Of a stretch of 64,000 bases of DNA, positions 33,990-42,065 are shown in pieces (position 1 is the first letter of the stretch; each line of letters begins with the position of its first letter). Location: assembly GCF_043951855.1 (NCBI RefSeq), contig NZ_JBINJW010000002.1:62001-126000 (forward strand). Reading direction: 5' to 3'. Below the pieces are notes generated by a model. That model did not search any database. It was not told the origin of the DNA and saw only the letters and a list, made by a program, of their open reading frames with translations. This DNA comes from Proteiniclasticum sp043951855 (lineage in GTDB: Bacteria; Bacillota; Clostridia; Clostridiales; Clostridiaceae). The position numbers were made by a program, and so were the translations under genes.

Positions 33990-35051
33990 TTATTCGCTCA
34001 CCTCTCCGTTCTCTTCGATCTTCACGGTTTTCCCTTCATCAAAGGACTCTTCACAGGCGAAAACAGCTCTCATGGCGGAAAGAATGACTTTTCCTGAAAG
34101 AATTGTATCTTCACCGCTTCTGATTCCATCTATGAAGACATTCATGACACCAGAACTCTGCTGATTATCCTGAGACCTTTCCTCATCCACGTCAAAGGTC
34201 ATGACGCTCTGATCCCTTTTCACGATTTTCAGCGGATGATTCGCATCCTCATAGACATAGAGAATTCCTTCCGTTCCGTAGATCACCGTACTGTTGTCTT
34301 CTGGTCCGTAGTAGGTCCAGGAAACGGTCATGGTACCTAATGCCCCATCACTCAGCCTGAACAGACAGACTGCGTTGTCATCCACGGAAATGAGATTGCC
34401 CTTGGATCCTTTTTTGTCCAGGGTTCCAAGCATGGCACTGACTTCCACCACTTTCTGCCCTGTGAGATACTCGATGAGATCGGTCTTATGGATCCCCAGG
34501 TCTGCCATGGCGCCCATGCCAGCCGCATCCTCATAGAAGAACCAGACATCCTTTCCGGGACTGGAACTCCATTCTTCAGGACCGCCGTGTCCGAATGTGG
34601 TTCTGAAAGTCAGAATCTTTCCGATGGCTCCCTCTTCAATCAGCTCTTTCGCCCTCTGATGGGCTCTGTTCAGCCTCTGATTATGAGCGATATTGAGCAC
34701 CTTTCCTTCTTCCTCAGAAACCTTCACCATAAGCTCGCTGTCTTCCAGTGTCATGGCCATGGGTTTTTCGCAAAGCACATGTTTTCCTTTTCTTAAGGCC
34801 TCGATGGTCGCATCCGCATGAAGAATATTGGCTACACTGACCACCACTGCATCGATGTTTTCGTCATCAAGTAGCTCCTGGTAGGTATCATAGACTTTCC
34901 CTCCATATTTCTCCGCCATATCTTCCGCTTTCGCTCTTGTGCGGTTGAAATACCCGCCGATGATCACATCTTCACTTCTGTGTGCTTCGGGAATATGCCG
35001 CACCTGTGCGATCTTACCACATCCTATGAATCCCACTCTGATTTTATCCAT
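33990..35051 (-). CDS. Gfo/Idh/MocA family oxidoreductase (first)
   Basis: The product (353 residues from ATG 35051) has the N-terminal Rossmann motif VGFIGCGKIAQVRHIP, the family hallmark CEKPMAMT (about 91-98) and the C-terminal beta-sheet domain with GAMADLGIHKTDLIEYLTGQK, where the Lys/His pair supports catalysis. Such enzymes oxidise or reduce sugars and cyclitols with NAD(P). It is a single gene between the mur and opu loci, so the substrate is unknown. The ATG at 35051 is chosen over a GTG at 35060 because GGGGTG is then well spaced. Confidence 0.9.
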   Translation of the reverse strand: MDKIRVGFIGCGKIAQVRHIPEAHRSEDVIIGGYFNRTRAKAEDMAEKYGGKVYDTYQELLDDENIDAVVVSVANILHADATIEALRKGKHVLCEKPMAMTLEDSELMVKVSEEEGKVLNIAHNQRLNRAHQRAKELIEEGAIGKILTFRTTFGHGGPEEWSSSPGKDVWFFYEDAAGMGAMADLGIHKTDLIEYLTGQKVVEVSAMLGTLDKKGSKGNLISVDDNAVCLFRLSDGALGTMTVSWTYYGPEDNSTVIYGTEGILYVYEDANHPLKIVKRDQSVMTFDVDEERSQDNQQSSGVMNVFIDGIRSGEDTILSGKVILSAMRAVFACEESFDEGKTVKIEENGEVSE

Positions 35052-35211
35052 ATGATTCACCCCTTATCCTTGTTTCCATCTGAGTTCATAATAGCGAGAT
35101 ACCCCTTTCAGGTCTGCTGAACGCAACGGAATCTCTTACCTAGAGTATAGCATCAGCAGGATATTTTTCAAAATATTCCGTCAAGTATTTCACCGCTATA
35201 TGAATGAAGCA

Positions 35212-35260
35212 CAATAGAAGGACCCGAACCTCCTTGAAAGAGGCGCGGGTCTTTCTATTG
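35212..35260 (-). terminator. Terminator of the osmoprotectant ABC operon
   Basis: CAATAGAA-GACCCG and CGGGTC-TTTCTATTG form a long stem with an inner CCTC/GAGG, 44 bp past the stop at 35304. T-rich arms give a run of U on both strands. Confidence 0.85.
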
Positions 35261-35303
35261 TCTGTTTATCCGTCTTTCTTGTTCCTATAAGATGAGATGG
35301 ATT

Positions 35304-36881
35304 CTACTCTTCGATGAGTCCCTGCTCAACGAGGAATTCTCTGGCAACCGTTCTTGGCTGTCTCTGAAGCTCATCCACCTGATAGTTCAGTTCGATCATG
35401 ATTTCGTTGGTCAGCACTTCTCCCAGTTCATCCAGTGCGCCTTCGATTTCAGGGTGTTCTCCTAAAAGTCCACTTCTCAGAATCGGCACCGCATAGTATG
35501 GCGGGAAGAAGTTCAGATCATCGTCCAGCATGACAAGACCGAATTTCTTCAGCAGTCCGTCTGTGGAGAAAGCATCTGTTATGTCTGTTTCTCCGCTGTC
35601 GATGGCCAGGTATTTATTGGCTCCATTGATTCCGATTTCGTTACCGAATGTGAATCCATAGTGCTTTTCAAGCCCGATGATTCCATCTTCACGATTGAGG
35701 AATTCAAGTGTGGAACCGATGGTCAGTTCATCTGCCACATTCTTCAGGTCACTGATCTTTGCAAGATTGTATCTCTCCGCCGTTTCCGGTTTCACGGAAA
35801 GAACGTAGGTGTTGTTGTAGTTGAACTGCGTAAGCGCATCGATGTCGTAAAGTTCCTTGAGATCGTTCTTACTGGTCTCATAGACCTCCACCATATCGGA
35901 GTTCGGGGAATACCCTAAGGTATCTCCATAGATGGTTCCTGTATACTCCAGATAGAGATCGATGTCTCCGCTCTTTAAAGCATTGAAGGCCACCTGGGTT
36001 CCCCCAAGGTTGTCCTTACGGATGACCGAAAGATCTGTTCTGTCTTCGATCATGTCCGCCATGAGATGAACCACGATGAACTGCTCCGTATAATCCTTAC
36101 CGCCAATGGTGATGGTCTCCTTGGAGTTTCCAGCTCCCTGGAATGCGGTGACCGCGAAGAGCACCACAAGGATTCCGGCTGTTACAGCCAGTATGCCCTT
36201 CTGGACTTTTCTCTGACTCTTCAGCTTCTCTTTGGAAGCATCTCCAGTCTGCTGAAGGGAGATTGGTGTCACCAGTTTCTCTATGGTACTGAAGAGGTTG
36301 TCCACCAGCAGGGCAAGAAGCGCTGCGGGTATGGCACCGGCTAGAATCTGCGCATTGTTGGTGGTGCTGATTCCCGAGAAAATCAGAAAACCAAGTCCGC
36401 CTGCACCGATGAAGGCCGCCATGGTCATAAGACCTACCGCCGTTACCGCTGAGATTCTGACACCGGCCATGATGACCGGCAGCGCCAGTGGAATCTGCAC
36501 TTTCGTAAGCACCTGACTCTTGGTCAGTCCGATGGCCTTGGCCGCTTCCAGCGTACCCTTGTCCAGGCTTGTGATACCTGTATAGGTGTTCTTGATGATC
36601 GGAAGGAGCGAGTACAGGATGACGATGACAACCGCTGGTACTGAACCAATTCCAAGCAGTGGAATGGCAAGTCCCAGAAGAGCCATGGACGGAATCGCCT
36701 GCACGACGTTTGCTCCACCCACCACAGTCTTGCTCGCTTTTCTGAAGTAGCTGATGAGAATACCCAGCGGCACGCCGATGAGTACAGCAAGTCCCACTGC
36801 AATGGCAGTCAGTTCAATATGCTCCAGGGTCAGTCTTAAAACCTGATCGGTATTGTTTCTAATATAATCAAATACGTTCAA
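35304..36881 (-). CDS. Glycine betaine/choline-type ABC transporter, fused permease and binding domains
   Basis: The 525-residue protein joins a ProW/OpuCB-type permease (about 1-215, six helices, with the EAA-type motif EAAKAIGLTKSQVLTKVQIPLALPVIMAG) to an extracellular OpuCC/ProX-type binding domain (about 250-525: TIGGKDYTEQFIVVHLMADMIE, GDIDLYLEYTGTIYG, YALS-like GLVMLDDDLNFFPPYYAVPIL) through one extra helix near 225-245. It imports betaine, choline or carnitine for osmotic protection. The fused form is a known variant of the OpuC/OpuF type. It directly follows the ATPase gene with no spacer. Confidence 0.94.
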   Translation of the reverse strand: MNVFDYIRNNTDQVLRLTLEHIELTAIAVGLAVLIGVPLGILISYFRKASKTVVGGANVVQAIPSMALLGLAIPLLGIGSVPAVVIVILYSLLPIIKNTYTGITSLDKGTLEAAKAIGLTKSQVLTKVQIPLALPVIMAGVRISAVTAVGLMTMAAFIGAGGLGFLIFSGISTTNNAQILAGAIPAALLALLVDNLFSTIEKLVTPISLQQTGDASKEKLKSQRKVQKGILAVTAGILVVLFAVTAFQGAGNSKETITIGGKDYTEQFIVVHLMADMIEDRTDLSVIRKDNLGGTQVAFNALKSGDIDLYLEYTGTIYGDTLGYSPNSDMVEVYETSKNDLKELYDIDALTQFNYNNTYVLSVKPETAERYNLAKISDLKNVADELTIGSTLEFLNREDGIIGLEKHYGFTFGNEIGINGANKYLAIDSGETDITDAFSTDGLLKKFGLVMLDDDLNFFPPYYAVPILRSGLLGEHPEIEGALDELGEVLTNEIMIELNYQVDELQRQPRTVAREFLVEQGLIEE

Positions 36882-38009
36882 TTAAAGCACCTCCCCGTCT
36901 TCAAAATACTGCTGGCTTAATGTGGTGATGAGGCTGTTCTGCGTCACCAGTCCCAGAATCTTTCCTGACTCATCCAGAACCGGAATTTCTGAAATATTGT
37001 TGTCGTCTGCAACCTTCAGAAGGTCTACGATGGAATCTTCCGGTTTCGCCCACTGGAAGTCCGTGATCATGATGTCCTTCACAGGGATGCTACGGTCTTT
37101 CTCCTTGGCGATCTGCTTCGGTTTCACAAGACCTACCATGCTCTTTGTCTTATCGTCCACCACCAGAATACTGTTCACCTTGGCGTCTCTCATCTTGTCC
37201 AGCGCTTTGGTCAGAGACAGTGTGGATACACAGGAAACGGCATTGTCGATCATGATGTCCTCTGCACGTATATATTCAGGAGATTCCCAGATTCGGTTCT
37301 TACCGACGAATTCTGAAACGAATTCGTTCACAGGATTCTTCAGAATGTTTTCCGGTGTGTCATACTGTATGATTTCACCCTTATCCATGATGCAGATCTT
37401 ATCTGCAATCTTGATGGCTTCGGACATGTCATGGGTGACGAAGACGATGGTCTTCTTCACCTTGCTCTGAAGATTCACAAGCTCTTCCTGAAGAGAATTT
37501 CTTGTGATGGGGTCAAGGGCCGAGAACGGTTCATCCATGAGGATGACATCAGGGTCCAGGGCAAATGCTCTGGCCACACCGACTCTCTGCTGCTGCCCGC
37601 CGGAAAGCTCATTGGGATAACGGTCCAGGAATTCTTCATCCAGTCCCACCATCTCCATAAGCTCCAGGGTCTTCTTCGTGATCTTCTCATTGTCCAGTTT
37701 TTCCACTCTTGGAATGATTTCCGTGTTCTCTCTGATGGTCATGTGGGGAAAAAGTCCTGTCTGCTGGATGACATATCCTATGTTTCTTCTCAGCTCTATG
37801 GGGTCCTTCTTTGCAATATCCTCCCCATTGATGGTGATGGTGCCTGTGGTCGGCTTGATCAGTCTGTTGATCATTTTCAGTGTAGTGGTCTTACCGCAGC
37901 CGGACAGTCCGATGAGCACTACGAGATTTCCTTCTTCGATTTCAAATGTGATGTCTTTCAAGACTGTGACGTCTTTGAATTTCTTGCTGACATTCTTAAA
38001 TTCAATCAT
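36882..38009 (-). CDS. Glycine betaine/choline-type ABC transporter ATP-binding protein with CBS pair
   Basis: The 375-residue ATPase has Walker A GLSGCGKT (34-41), Q-loop, signature LSGGQQQRV, Walker B VILMDEP and the switch His in VTHD, then two C-terminal CBS domains (about 255-370), which in OpuA sense ionic strength. It powers the fused permease downstream, whose ATG follows its stop directly. AGGAGG precedes the ATG. Transcription probably starts from the promoter at 38121-38149. Confidence 0.95.
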   Translation of the reverse strand: MIEFKNVSKKFKDVTVLKDITFEIEEGNLVVLIGLSGCGKTTTLKMINRLIKPTTGTITINGEDIAKKDPIELRRNIGYVIQQTGLFPHMTIRENTEIIPRVEKLDNEKITKKTLELMEMVGLDEEFLDRYPNELSGGQQQRVGVARAFALDPDVILMDEPFSALDPITRNSLQEELVNLQSKVKKTIVFVTHDMSEAIKIADKICIMDKGEIIQYDTPENILKNPVNEFVSEFVGKNRIWESPEYIRAEDIMIDNAVSCVSTLSLTKALDKMRDAKVNSILVVDDKTKSMVGLVKPKQIAKEKDRSIPVKDIMITDFQWAKPEDSIVDLLKVADDNNISEIPVLDESGKILGLVTQNSLITTLSQQYFEDGEVL

Positions 38010-38091
38010 CTGCCTGATTCCTCCTTTATTCTAGGTAAAGTGTATTTTTATCACGGATTCATTAACAAATCCAATAATTTCGCGTCTAAAA

Positions 38092-38149
38092 TCACTTTAT
38101 TCGCATAAGTGACAACTCTAATTTTACCATAAGGTTGCTTCAATGTAAA
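38092..38149 (-). promoter_or_regulatory. Promoter and inverted repeat of the osmoprotectant ABC operon
   Basis: On the minus strand TTTACA (38149-38144) and TAAAAT (38126-38121) are 17 bases apart. From about +8 lies the inverted repeat TCACTT-N9-AAGTGA (38092-38112). A repressor here would be of the type known for GbsR/OpcR control of opu genes, but no such gene is in the window. Confidence 0.6.
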
Positions 38150-38385
38150 GATTTCATGAAACCATTTCATACTCACTCCAGATAGTAAACCTATACATGG
38201 AAACTTCTCGGGGCAGTGCACGCATTAATTTTGCCAGTTTTTGTGAAAGAATTATTGTATTTCATCAAATTCATAGTCTGGAGACCGATTGAATGTGATA
38301 CTCATTATTTTGCCTAAATTATATCACTTTCCTCACTTTTGAATGATTGTCCACTGAAATTTAACCTTCTGTTTCAAAAAACTAC

Positions 38386-38429
38386 ATGAAAAAGAAGCAT
38401 GCCTCCGGTATGCCCCCGGACATGCTTCT
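38386..38429 (-). terminator. citX terminator
   Basis: AGAAGCATG (38393-38401) pairs with CATGCTTCT (38421-38429), with an inner CTCCGG/CCGGA part, followed on the minus strand by TTTTTCATG. Confidence 0.85.
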
Positions 38430-38470
38430 GCACATTTCAGATGATGTTTCCCTTCAGTTTCTGCCTGCTT

Positions 38471-38974
38471 CTACTTCCTTCTCTTCTCCACTCCTGCGCT
38501 TTCCAGATAATCATCCACTTTTCTGACGAAATGGGAAATCACATCTTCCAGTGGATGCTTCTGAGATCTGACGCAGTGCACGGCCAGATCCTCGCAGAGA
38601 TAGCACTTTCTTCCTGGAATCGAAAAATCTCTTCTGGACCAGATCTTTTCCTCATCTCTTACATCCATATCGATGAGTCTTCCTAAAGGATGACTCTCCT
38701 CCAGGGAAAGCGCTTTTCGCTTCACATCCTCCGGACTTTCCTTCAGAAGGAGAAGATAAATGAGCCCCTCGGCATCCTGAAGTATTTCTTCATGGACAGG
38801 ATTGTACTGTCTTCTCACTTCCTCATAGAGGATCGTTACAGCAAGATCCGCTTTCTCATGCCGCTTCTCACTTCCCGGAAAATTCGCTCTCAGGGTGAGA
38901 AGCGTCCCATGATACTTGTCAAGCAGCGCTTTCTCCCGCAGATCTCTTTTTTCTCTTGAATCCAGCAGTTCCAT
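38471..38974 (-). CDS. citX: CitX: citrate lyase holo-ACP synthase
   Basis: The product (167 residues from ATG 38974) carries the CitX hallmarks: GRLIDMDVRDEEKIWSRRDFSIPGRKCYLCEDLAVHCVRSQKHPLEDVISHF, covering the GRL-D-D stretch, the RKC-LC motif and the C-RSQKH motif. CitX attaches the phosphoribosyl-dephospho-CoA group to the acyl carrier protein of citrate lyase. No citrate lyase genes (citCDEFG) are nearby, so it is an orphan here. The upstream frame to 39001 is not used, as GGAGGGG fits ATG 38974. Confidence 0.88.
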   Translation of the reverse strand: MELLDSREKRDLREKALLDKYHGTLLTLRANFPGSEKRHEKADLAVTILYEEVRRQYNPVHEEILQDAEGLIYLLLLKESPEDVKRKALSLEESHPLGRLIDMDVRDEEKIWSRRDFSIPGRKCYLCEDLAVHCVRSQKHPLEDVISHFVRKVDDYLESAGVEKRRK

Positions 38975-39093
38975 ATTTCTCTCCCCTCCTTCATTTATCA
39001 TGAGATGGACAGCTCTCCTCTCATGCCGATTCCATTATTATACCCTACTTTGACGATGATTTCTAAAGCCTTTCTGTAACTCTCTTCGCTTTC

Positions 39094-39807
39094 TCATTTA
39101 ATGAAATACAGGAGAATGGAAAACGCCACCCCCGTAAGAAAGGACATGTAGGAGTGATCCTTCTCATGCTCACTGGCTTCCGGCAGCAGATGCGCAGCAG
39201 AGATGTAGATGAGGACTCCTGTGACAAATCCCAGAAGCAGTCCCATGACAGAACTTGTAAAATTCTGGAGCAGCGGATAGATCAGGAAAGCGCCTAAAGG
39301 CGTTGTAAGAGAGGCCACGAGAAAGGCATAGAAGATGGCCTTCTTTTCGGATAGCCCTCCTTCTGCAAGGAAGGAATAGGTGATGACCCCTTCAGCGAAT
39401 TCATGGGCTACGAGTCCTGTTCCGGCAAGAATCCCAAGAAAACTGCTCTGAGTGAAAGTCACGGAATAGATCATGCCGTCCACAAAAGAATGGATCCCGA
39501 TGCCGATGAGTGCAGTGTAGCCGAAGGCCAGAGCGGATTTCTTTGTGCTTTTTCTCATGATCTGGCTCGTGGCGAACATGAACAGGAATCCCAGCACCGC
39601 AGAAAAACCCGCTTCACTGTTCTTTGAAATGGCCTGGGGAAAAGCACCGATGAGCGGTGACGTGATGAGAATACCTGCCGCAAAGCACATGAAGTATTCC
39701 TTGTTCCTTTCTGCCCAGGTTCTGTTCCTGTAGATGGCGTAAATGCCCAGGGTGTTCACCAGCATGGCGGCAACGGCAAATACGGAAATAAGTTCAAATG
39801 TACGCAT
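39094..39807 (-). CDS. ZIP family metal transporter
   Basis: The 237-residue protein has about eight membrane helices and the two ZIP metal-site helices, HSFVDGMIYS (helix IV) and HEFAEGVITYSFL (helix V), plus a late AAHLLPEASEHEKDH segment. It should import zinc, manganese or iron. AAGGAGG precedes the ATG. It is a single gene, and no metal-dependent operator was recognised upstream. Confidence 0.92.
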   Translation of the reverse strand: MRTFELISVFAVAAMLVNTLGIYAIYRNRTWAERNKEYFMCFAAGILITSPLIGAFPQAISKNSEAGFSAVLGFLFMFATSQIMRKSTKKSALAFGYTALIGIGIHSFVDGMIYSVTFTQSSFLGILAGTGLVAHEFAEGVITYSFLAEGGLSEKKAIFYAFLVASLTTPLGAFLIYPLLQNFTSSVMGLLLGFVTGVLIYISAAHLLPEASEHEKDHSYMSFLTGVAFSILLYFIK

Positions 39808-39880
39808 GGTCTGACCTCCTTATGCACTCTTCTTTACATGTAGTATACTCCTCATTTCTTCTCTTCTGAAAACCGGCAGC

Positions 39881-39926
39881 AAAAAAACTCTGCAGGGATC
39901 TAGGGGGTACCTACATCCGTGCAGAG
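39881..39926 (-). terminator. Terminator of the Tat cassette
   Basis: On the minus strand CTCTGCACGGAT pairs with ATCCCTGCAGAG (39888-39926, one mismatch), followed by TTTTTTT (39887-39881). It is 36 bp past the tatC stop. Confidence 0.9.
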
Positions 39927-39961
39927 AATTCATGTATGATCTTCCATTCTGTTCTGTGACA

Positions 39962-40699
39962 TCATTCTCCCCGGTCTCTCTTTCGTTCAACAATCCGAGA
40001 TAAGAAGATGCCCAGTTCAAACAGAAGAATCATGGGAAGGGCTAATAGTGTCTGTGAAATGATATCCGGCGGTGTAAGCACCGCTGCCATCACAAAGATG
40101 ACGAGGATGATATATTTTCTGTTCTTTCTCAGAAAGCGGACTTTCACAATGCCGAGTCTCGTCATGATCACCATGATGCTTGGCAGTTCAAAGATCAGTC
40201 CGAAGGAAAGAACGGTATTGACGATAAGTGACAGATAGCTGCTGAAGCTGATCATCTCTTCTATGCCTTCCACCTGAAATCCCATGAAAAACTCAAGGAT
40301 GAGGGGTAGAACGATCCTATAGGCAAACACGGCTCCCAGGACAAAAAACACCCCACCAAAGAGCAGTGAAAACAATATGGTTCTTCTTTCTTTCTTCTCA
40401 AGACCTGGACTGATGAAAAGCCAGATCTGCAGGATCAGAAAGGGAGAAGAGACAGAAAGTCCGATAATGATCGCAATCTTGATATAGGACAGCAGAAGCT
40501 CTGCCGGTGATATGAACACAAAACTGATGTCCGGCACGATGCCGATCATATCTGTTACAAGAATTTCCGAGAAACTGTAGCTGAGAAGAACGGCTGCGAC
40601 AAAAACTGCAGCCATATAGAGGATTCTGTTTCTCAGCTCTGTAAGATGTTCGACCAGGGTAAGATTTCTTTCCTTATCCCTACTCGCTCTTCTTTTCAT
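39962..40699 (-). CDS. tatC: Sec-independent translocase TatC
   Basis: The 245-residue protein has six membrane helices and TatC landmarks: LVEHLTELRNRI (the cytoplasmic EHL-ELR motif that binds the twin-arginine signal), FIFSPAE-like ISPAELLLSYIK, PFLILQIWLFISPGLEKKERR and VMAAVLTPPDIISQTLLALPMILLFELGIFLS. It is the receptor of the Tat pathway, which exports folded proteins. Its start lies 20 bp inside tatA, so translation is coupled. The operon also encodes a Tat substrate. Confidence 0.96.
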   Translation of the reverse strand: MKRRASRDKERNLTLVEHLTELRNRILYMAAVFVAAVLLSYSFSEILVTDMIGIVPDISFVFISPAELLLSYIKIAIIIGLSVSSPFLILQIWLFISPGLEKKERRTILFSLLFGGVFFVLGAVFAYRIVLPLILEFFMGFQVEGIEEMISFSSYLSLIVNTVLSFGLIFELPSIMVIMTRLGIVKVRFLRKNRKYIILVIFVMAAVLTPPDIISQTLLALPMILLFELGIFLSRIVERKRDRGE

Positions 40700-40877
40700 C
40701 TTTCTTCTCGTCGTCTGTGCTGGTCATGATATCTTCAGAGATCTTGTTGGCGCTGTTTTTGAACTCACCGATGGCCAGTCCGATGGACTTCCCGATGGCT
40801 GGCAGCTTGGCAGGCCCGAAGATGACCAGTGCAATGGTCAGGATGAGTACCAGTTCCGTTATTCCGATTTTTCCCAT
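40680..40877 (-). CDS. tatA: Twin-arginine translocase subunit TatA
   Basis: The 65-residue protein has the short N-terminal membrane helix, the hinge FGPAKLP (about 20-26), an amphipathic helix (IGKSIGLAIGEFKNSANKI) and a charged tail. TatA oligomers form the pore-like element recruited by TatC. It is a minimal TatA/TatE type, as in Gram-positive TatAC systems that need no TatB. It starts 49 bp after the substrate gene. Confidence 0.95.
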   Translation of the reverse strand: MGKIGITELVLILTIALVIFGPAKLPAIGKSIGLAIGEFKNSANKISEDIMTSTDDEKKDEKKSE

Positions 40878-40926
40878 TTTTCTGTTCTCCTTTACTTTTC
40901 CCTAGATGGATGAAAGAAATCCGCTT

Positions 40927-41643
40927 TTACAGATTATAGTATGCATTAAGAAGCTCTGCGGTCTTTCCGGCACAGTCTGCCGCAACACCGGCACATCTCG
41001 CTTTTCTTTCAGGGTCGCCCATGGCATAACCTGATGCTTCCATGAACTGTCCAACGGAATCCTTGCAGTTGACGGATGCGGAGACTACAGTCTCATTCTC
41101 CACTTCAGGCTGATAGGTTGGAAGCTCTGTGCTTGTATACCATTTGAAGAGGTCTGCTGTAACAGTGGCTGCATCCTCTGGTGTCACTGCAAGTCCGATG
41201 GCCGTTGCTGCTCCAGCAAGGGAGCCGCAAAGTGAAGCTGCACCATAACCGCCTGCACCATTGGCATAAGCATCTATTGGAATCTGATTCCATGGATATC
41301 CGGCATTGTCTCCCAGCTGACCGATGATCCCATCAATAACCGCTCTGCAGCATCCGCCTTTGTTGAAGAAGGAAGCATATGCTCTTTCCATGGTGGTGGC
41401 TGGATCCAGCTTCTGATATGGGAATGGATACTGAGGTGCGTCTTCACTGGCTGACAGATACTCGTATTCCAGCACTTCTTTTGTTGGAAGCTCCGGTGTC
41501 TTCTTGTCACAGCCTGTGATGAAGGATGGGAGCACTGCAACAGCCGCTACCCCAGCAGCCGCTTTTCCAGCGGTTTTCAGCATGTCTCGTCTTGAATAGA
41601 CCTTTTCGCTCATTTTAACTTCTTTTTCCTTGACTTCGTTCAT
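40927..41643 (-). CDS. Tat-exported cysteine-rich lipoprotein, C_GCAxxG_C_C-like
   Basis: The 238-residue protein has a twin-arginine signal SRRDMLKTAG (17-26), a hydrophobic stretch and an ITGC lipobox (Cys at about 45), so it should be a Tat-exported, lipid-anchored protein. The mature part resembles the C_GCAxxG_C_C / split-Soret-like family: GGCCRAVIDGIIGQLG, GAGGYGAASLCGSLAGAATAIGL, then NCKDSVGQFMEASGYA and RCAGVAADCAG. No CxxCH haem motif is present. The many conserved cysteines point to a metal or redox centre folded before export, which would explain the need for Tat. It is first in an operon with tatA and tatC. Confidence 0.85.
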   Translation of the reverse strand: MNEVKEKEVKMSEKVYSRRDMLKTAGKAAAGVAAVAVLPSFITGCDKKTPELPTKEVLEYEYLSASEDAPQYPFPYQKLDPATTMERAYASFFNKGGCCRAVIDGIIGQLGDNAGYPWNQIPIDAYANGAGGYGAASLCGSLAGAATAIGLAVTPEDAATVTADLFKWYTSTELPTYQPEVENETVVSASVNCKDSVGQFMEASGYAMGDPERKARCAGVAADCAGKTAELLNAYYNL

Positions 41644-41786
41644 TTTCTCTTCCCCTTTTATACATAATTTTTTATTGTTCAGCCCGAAGACTGCAATAGA
41701 TAAGGATGATTGCTGATGAGGATACAGCGCGGTTTCTGATCGCTTTCATCAAAATAAAACTTTTTGTTAATTTCTTGACTATTAAT

Positions 41787-41822
41787 ACTATACTCCTTTT
41801 AATTGACATATGTCAATTAAAA
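41787..41822 (-). promoter_or_regulatory. Promoter of the Tat cassette overlapped by a long perfect palindrome
   Basis: AATTGACATATGTCAATT (41801-41818) is a perfect palindrome, extended by TTTT/AAAA to 26 bp (41797-41822). On the minus strand its TTGACA (41816-41811) is also a -35, followed after 18 bases by TATAGT (41792-41787). A dimeric regulator, for example of MarR type, would mask the -35. The leader to the ATG at 41643 is about 135 nt. Confidence 0.7.
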
Positions 41823-41973
41823 AAACAGGTGCGGTCTGATAATTAAGAGATTGAAGAAAATCCCAAGGAGTATTCATGATATTACGCATGAGACGCCGAT
41901 ATAGTTTCAGATTGATAATATATTCACCATCATATTCTGACAGCAGCATATATATTTCCGAGGCAGAAGCATG

Positions 41974-42017
41974 AAAAAAGGAATCGAAAGCATCCTTTTC
42001 GCGATGCGCTCGATTCC
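41974..42017 (-). terminator. Terminator of the FAH-family gene
   Basis: GGAATCGA-AA-GCATC pairs with GATGC-GC-TCGATTCC (41980-42017), followed on the minus strand by TTTTTTCATG. It lies about 50 bp past the stop at 42066. Confidence 0.85.
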
Positions 42018-42065
42018 TCGATGATTGTGATTGAATGTGGATTTCATTCTCTGTTGTGCTTCGTA

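Larger units (their letters stand above)
38010..38470. other. Gene-free stretch between the opu-type operon and citX
   Basis: 461 bp with the opu promoter and inverted repeat (38092-38149) on one side and the citX terminator (38386-38429) on the other. The AT-rich middle, 38160-38385, shows no frame, repeat or structure that stands out. Confidence 0.5.

Noticed and set aside
34488..34796. Plus-strand frame within the first MocA-type gene
   Set aside because: Shadow frame; no start signal and the minus-strand protein is complete.
39820..40020. 66-codon minus-strand frame after tatC
   Set aside because: It overlaps the tatC end and runs straight through the tatC terminator hairpin; no ribosome site or domain.
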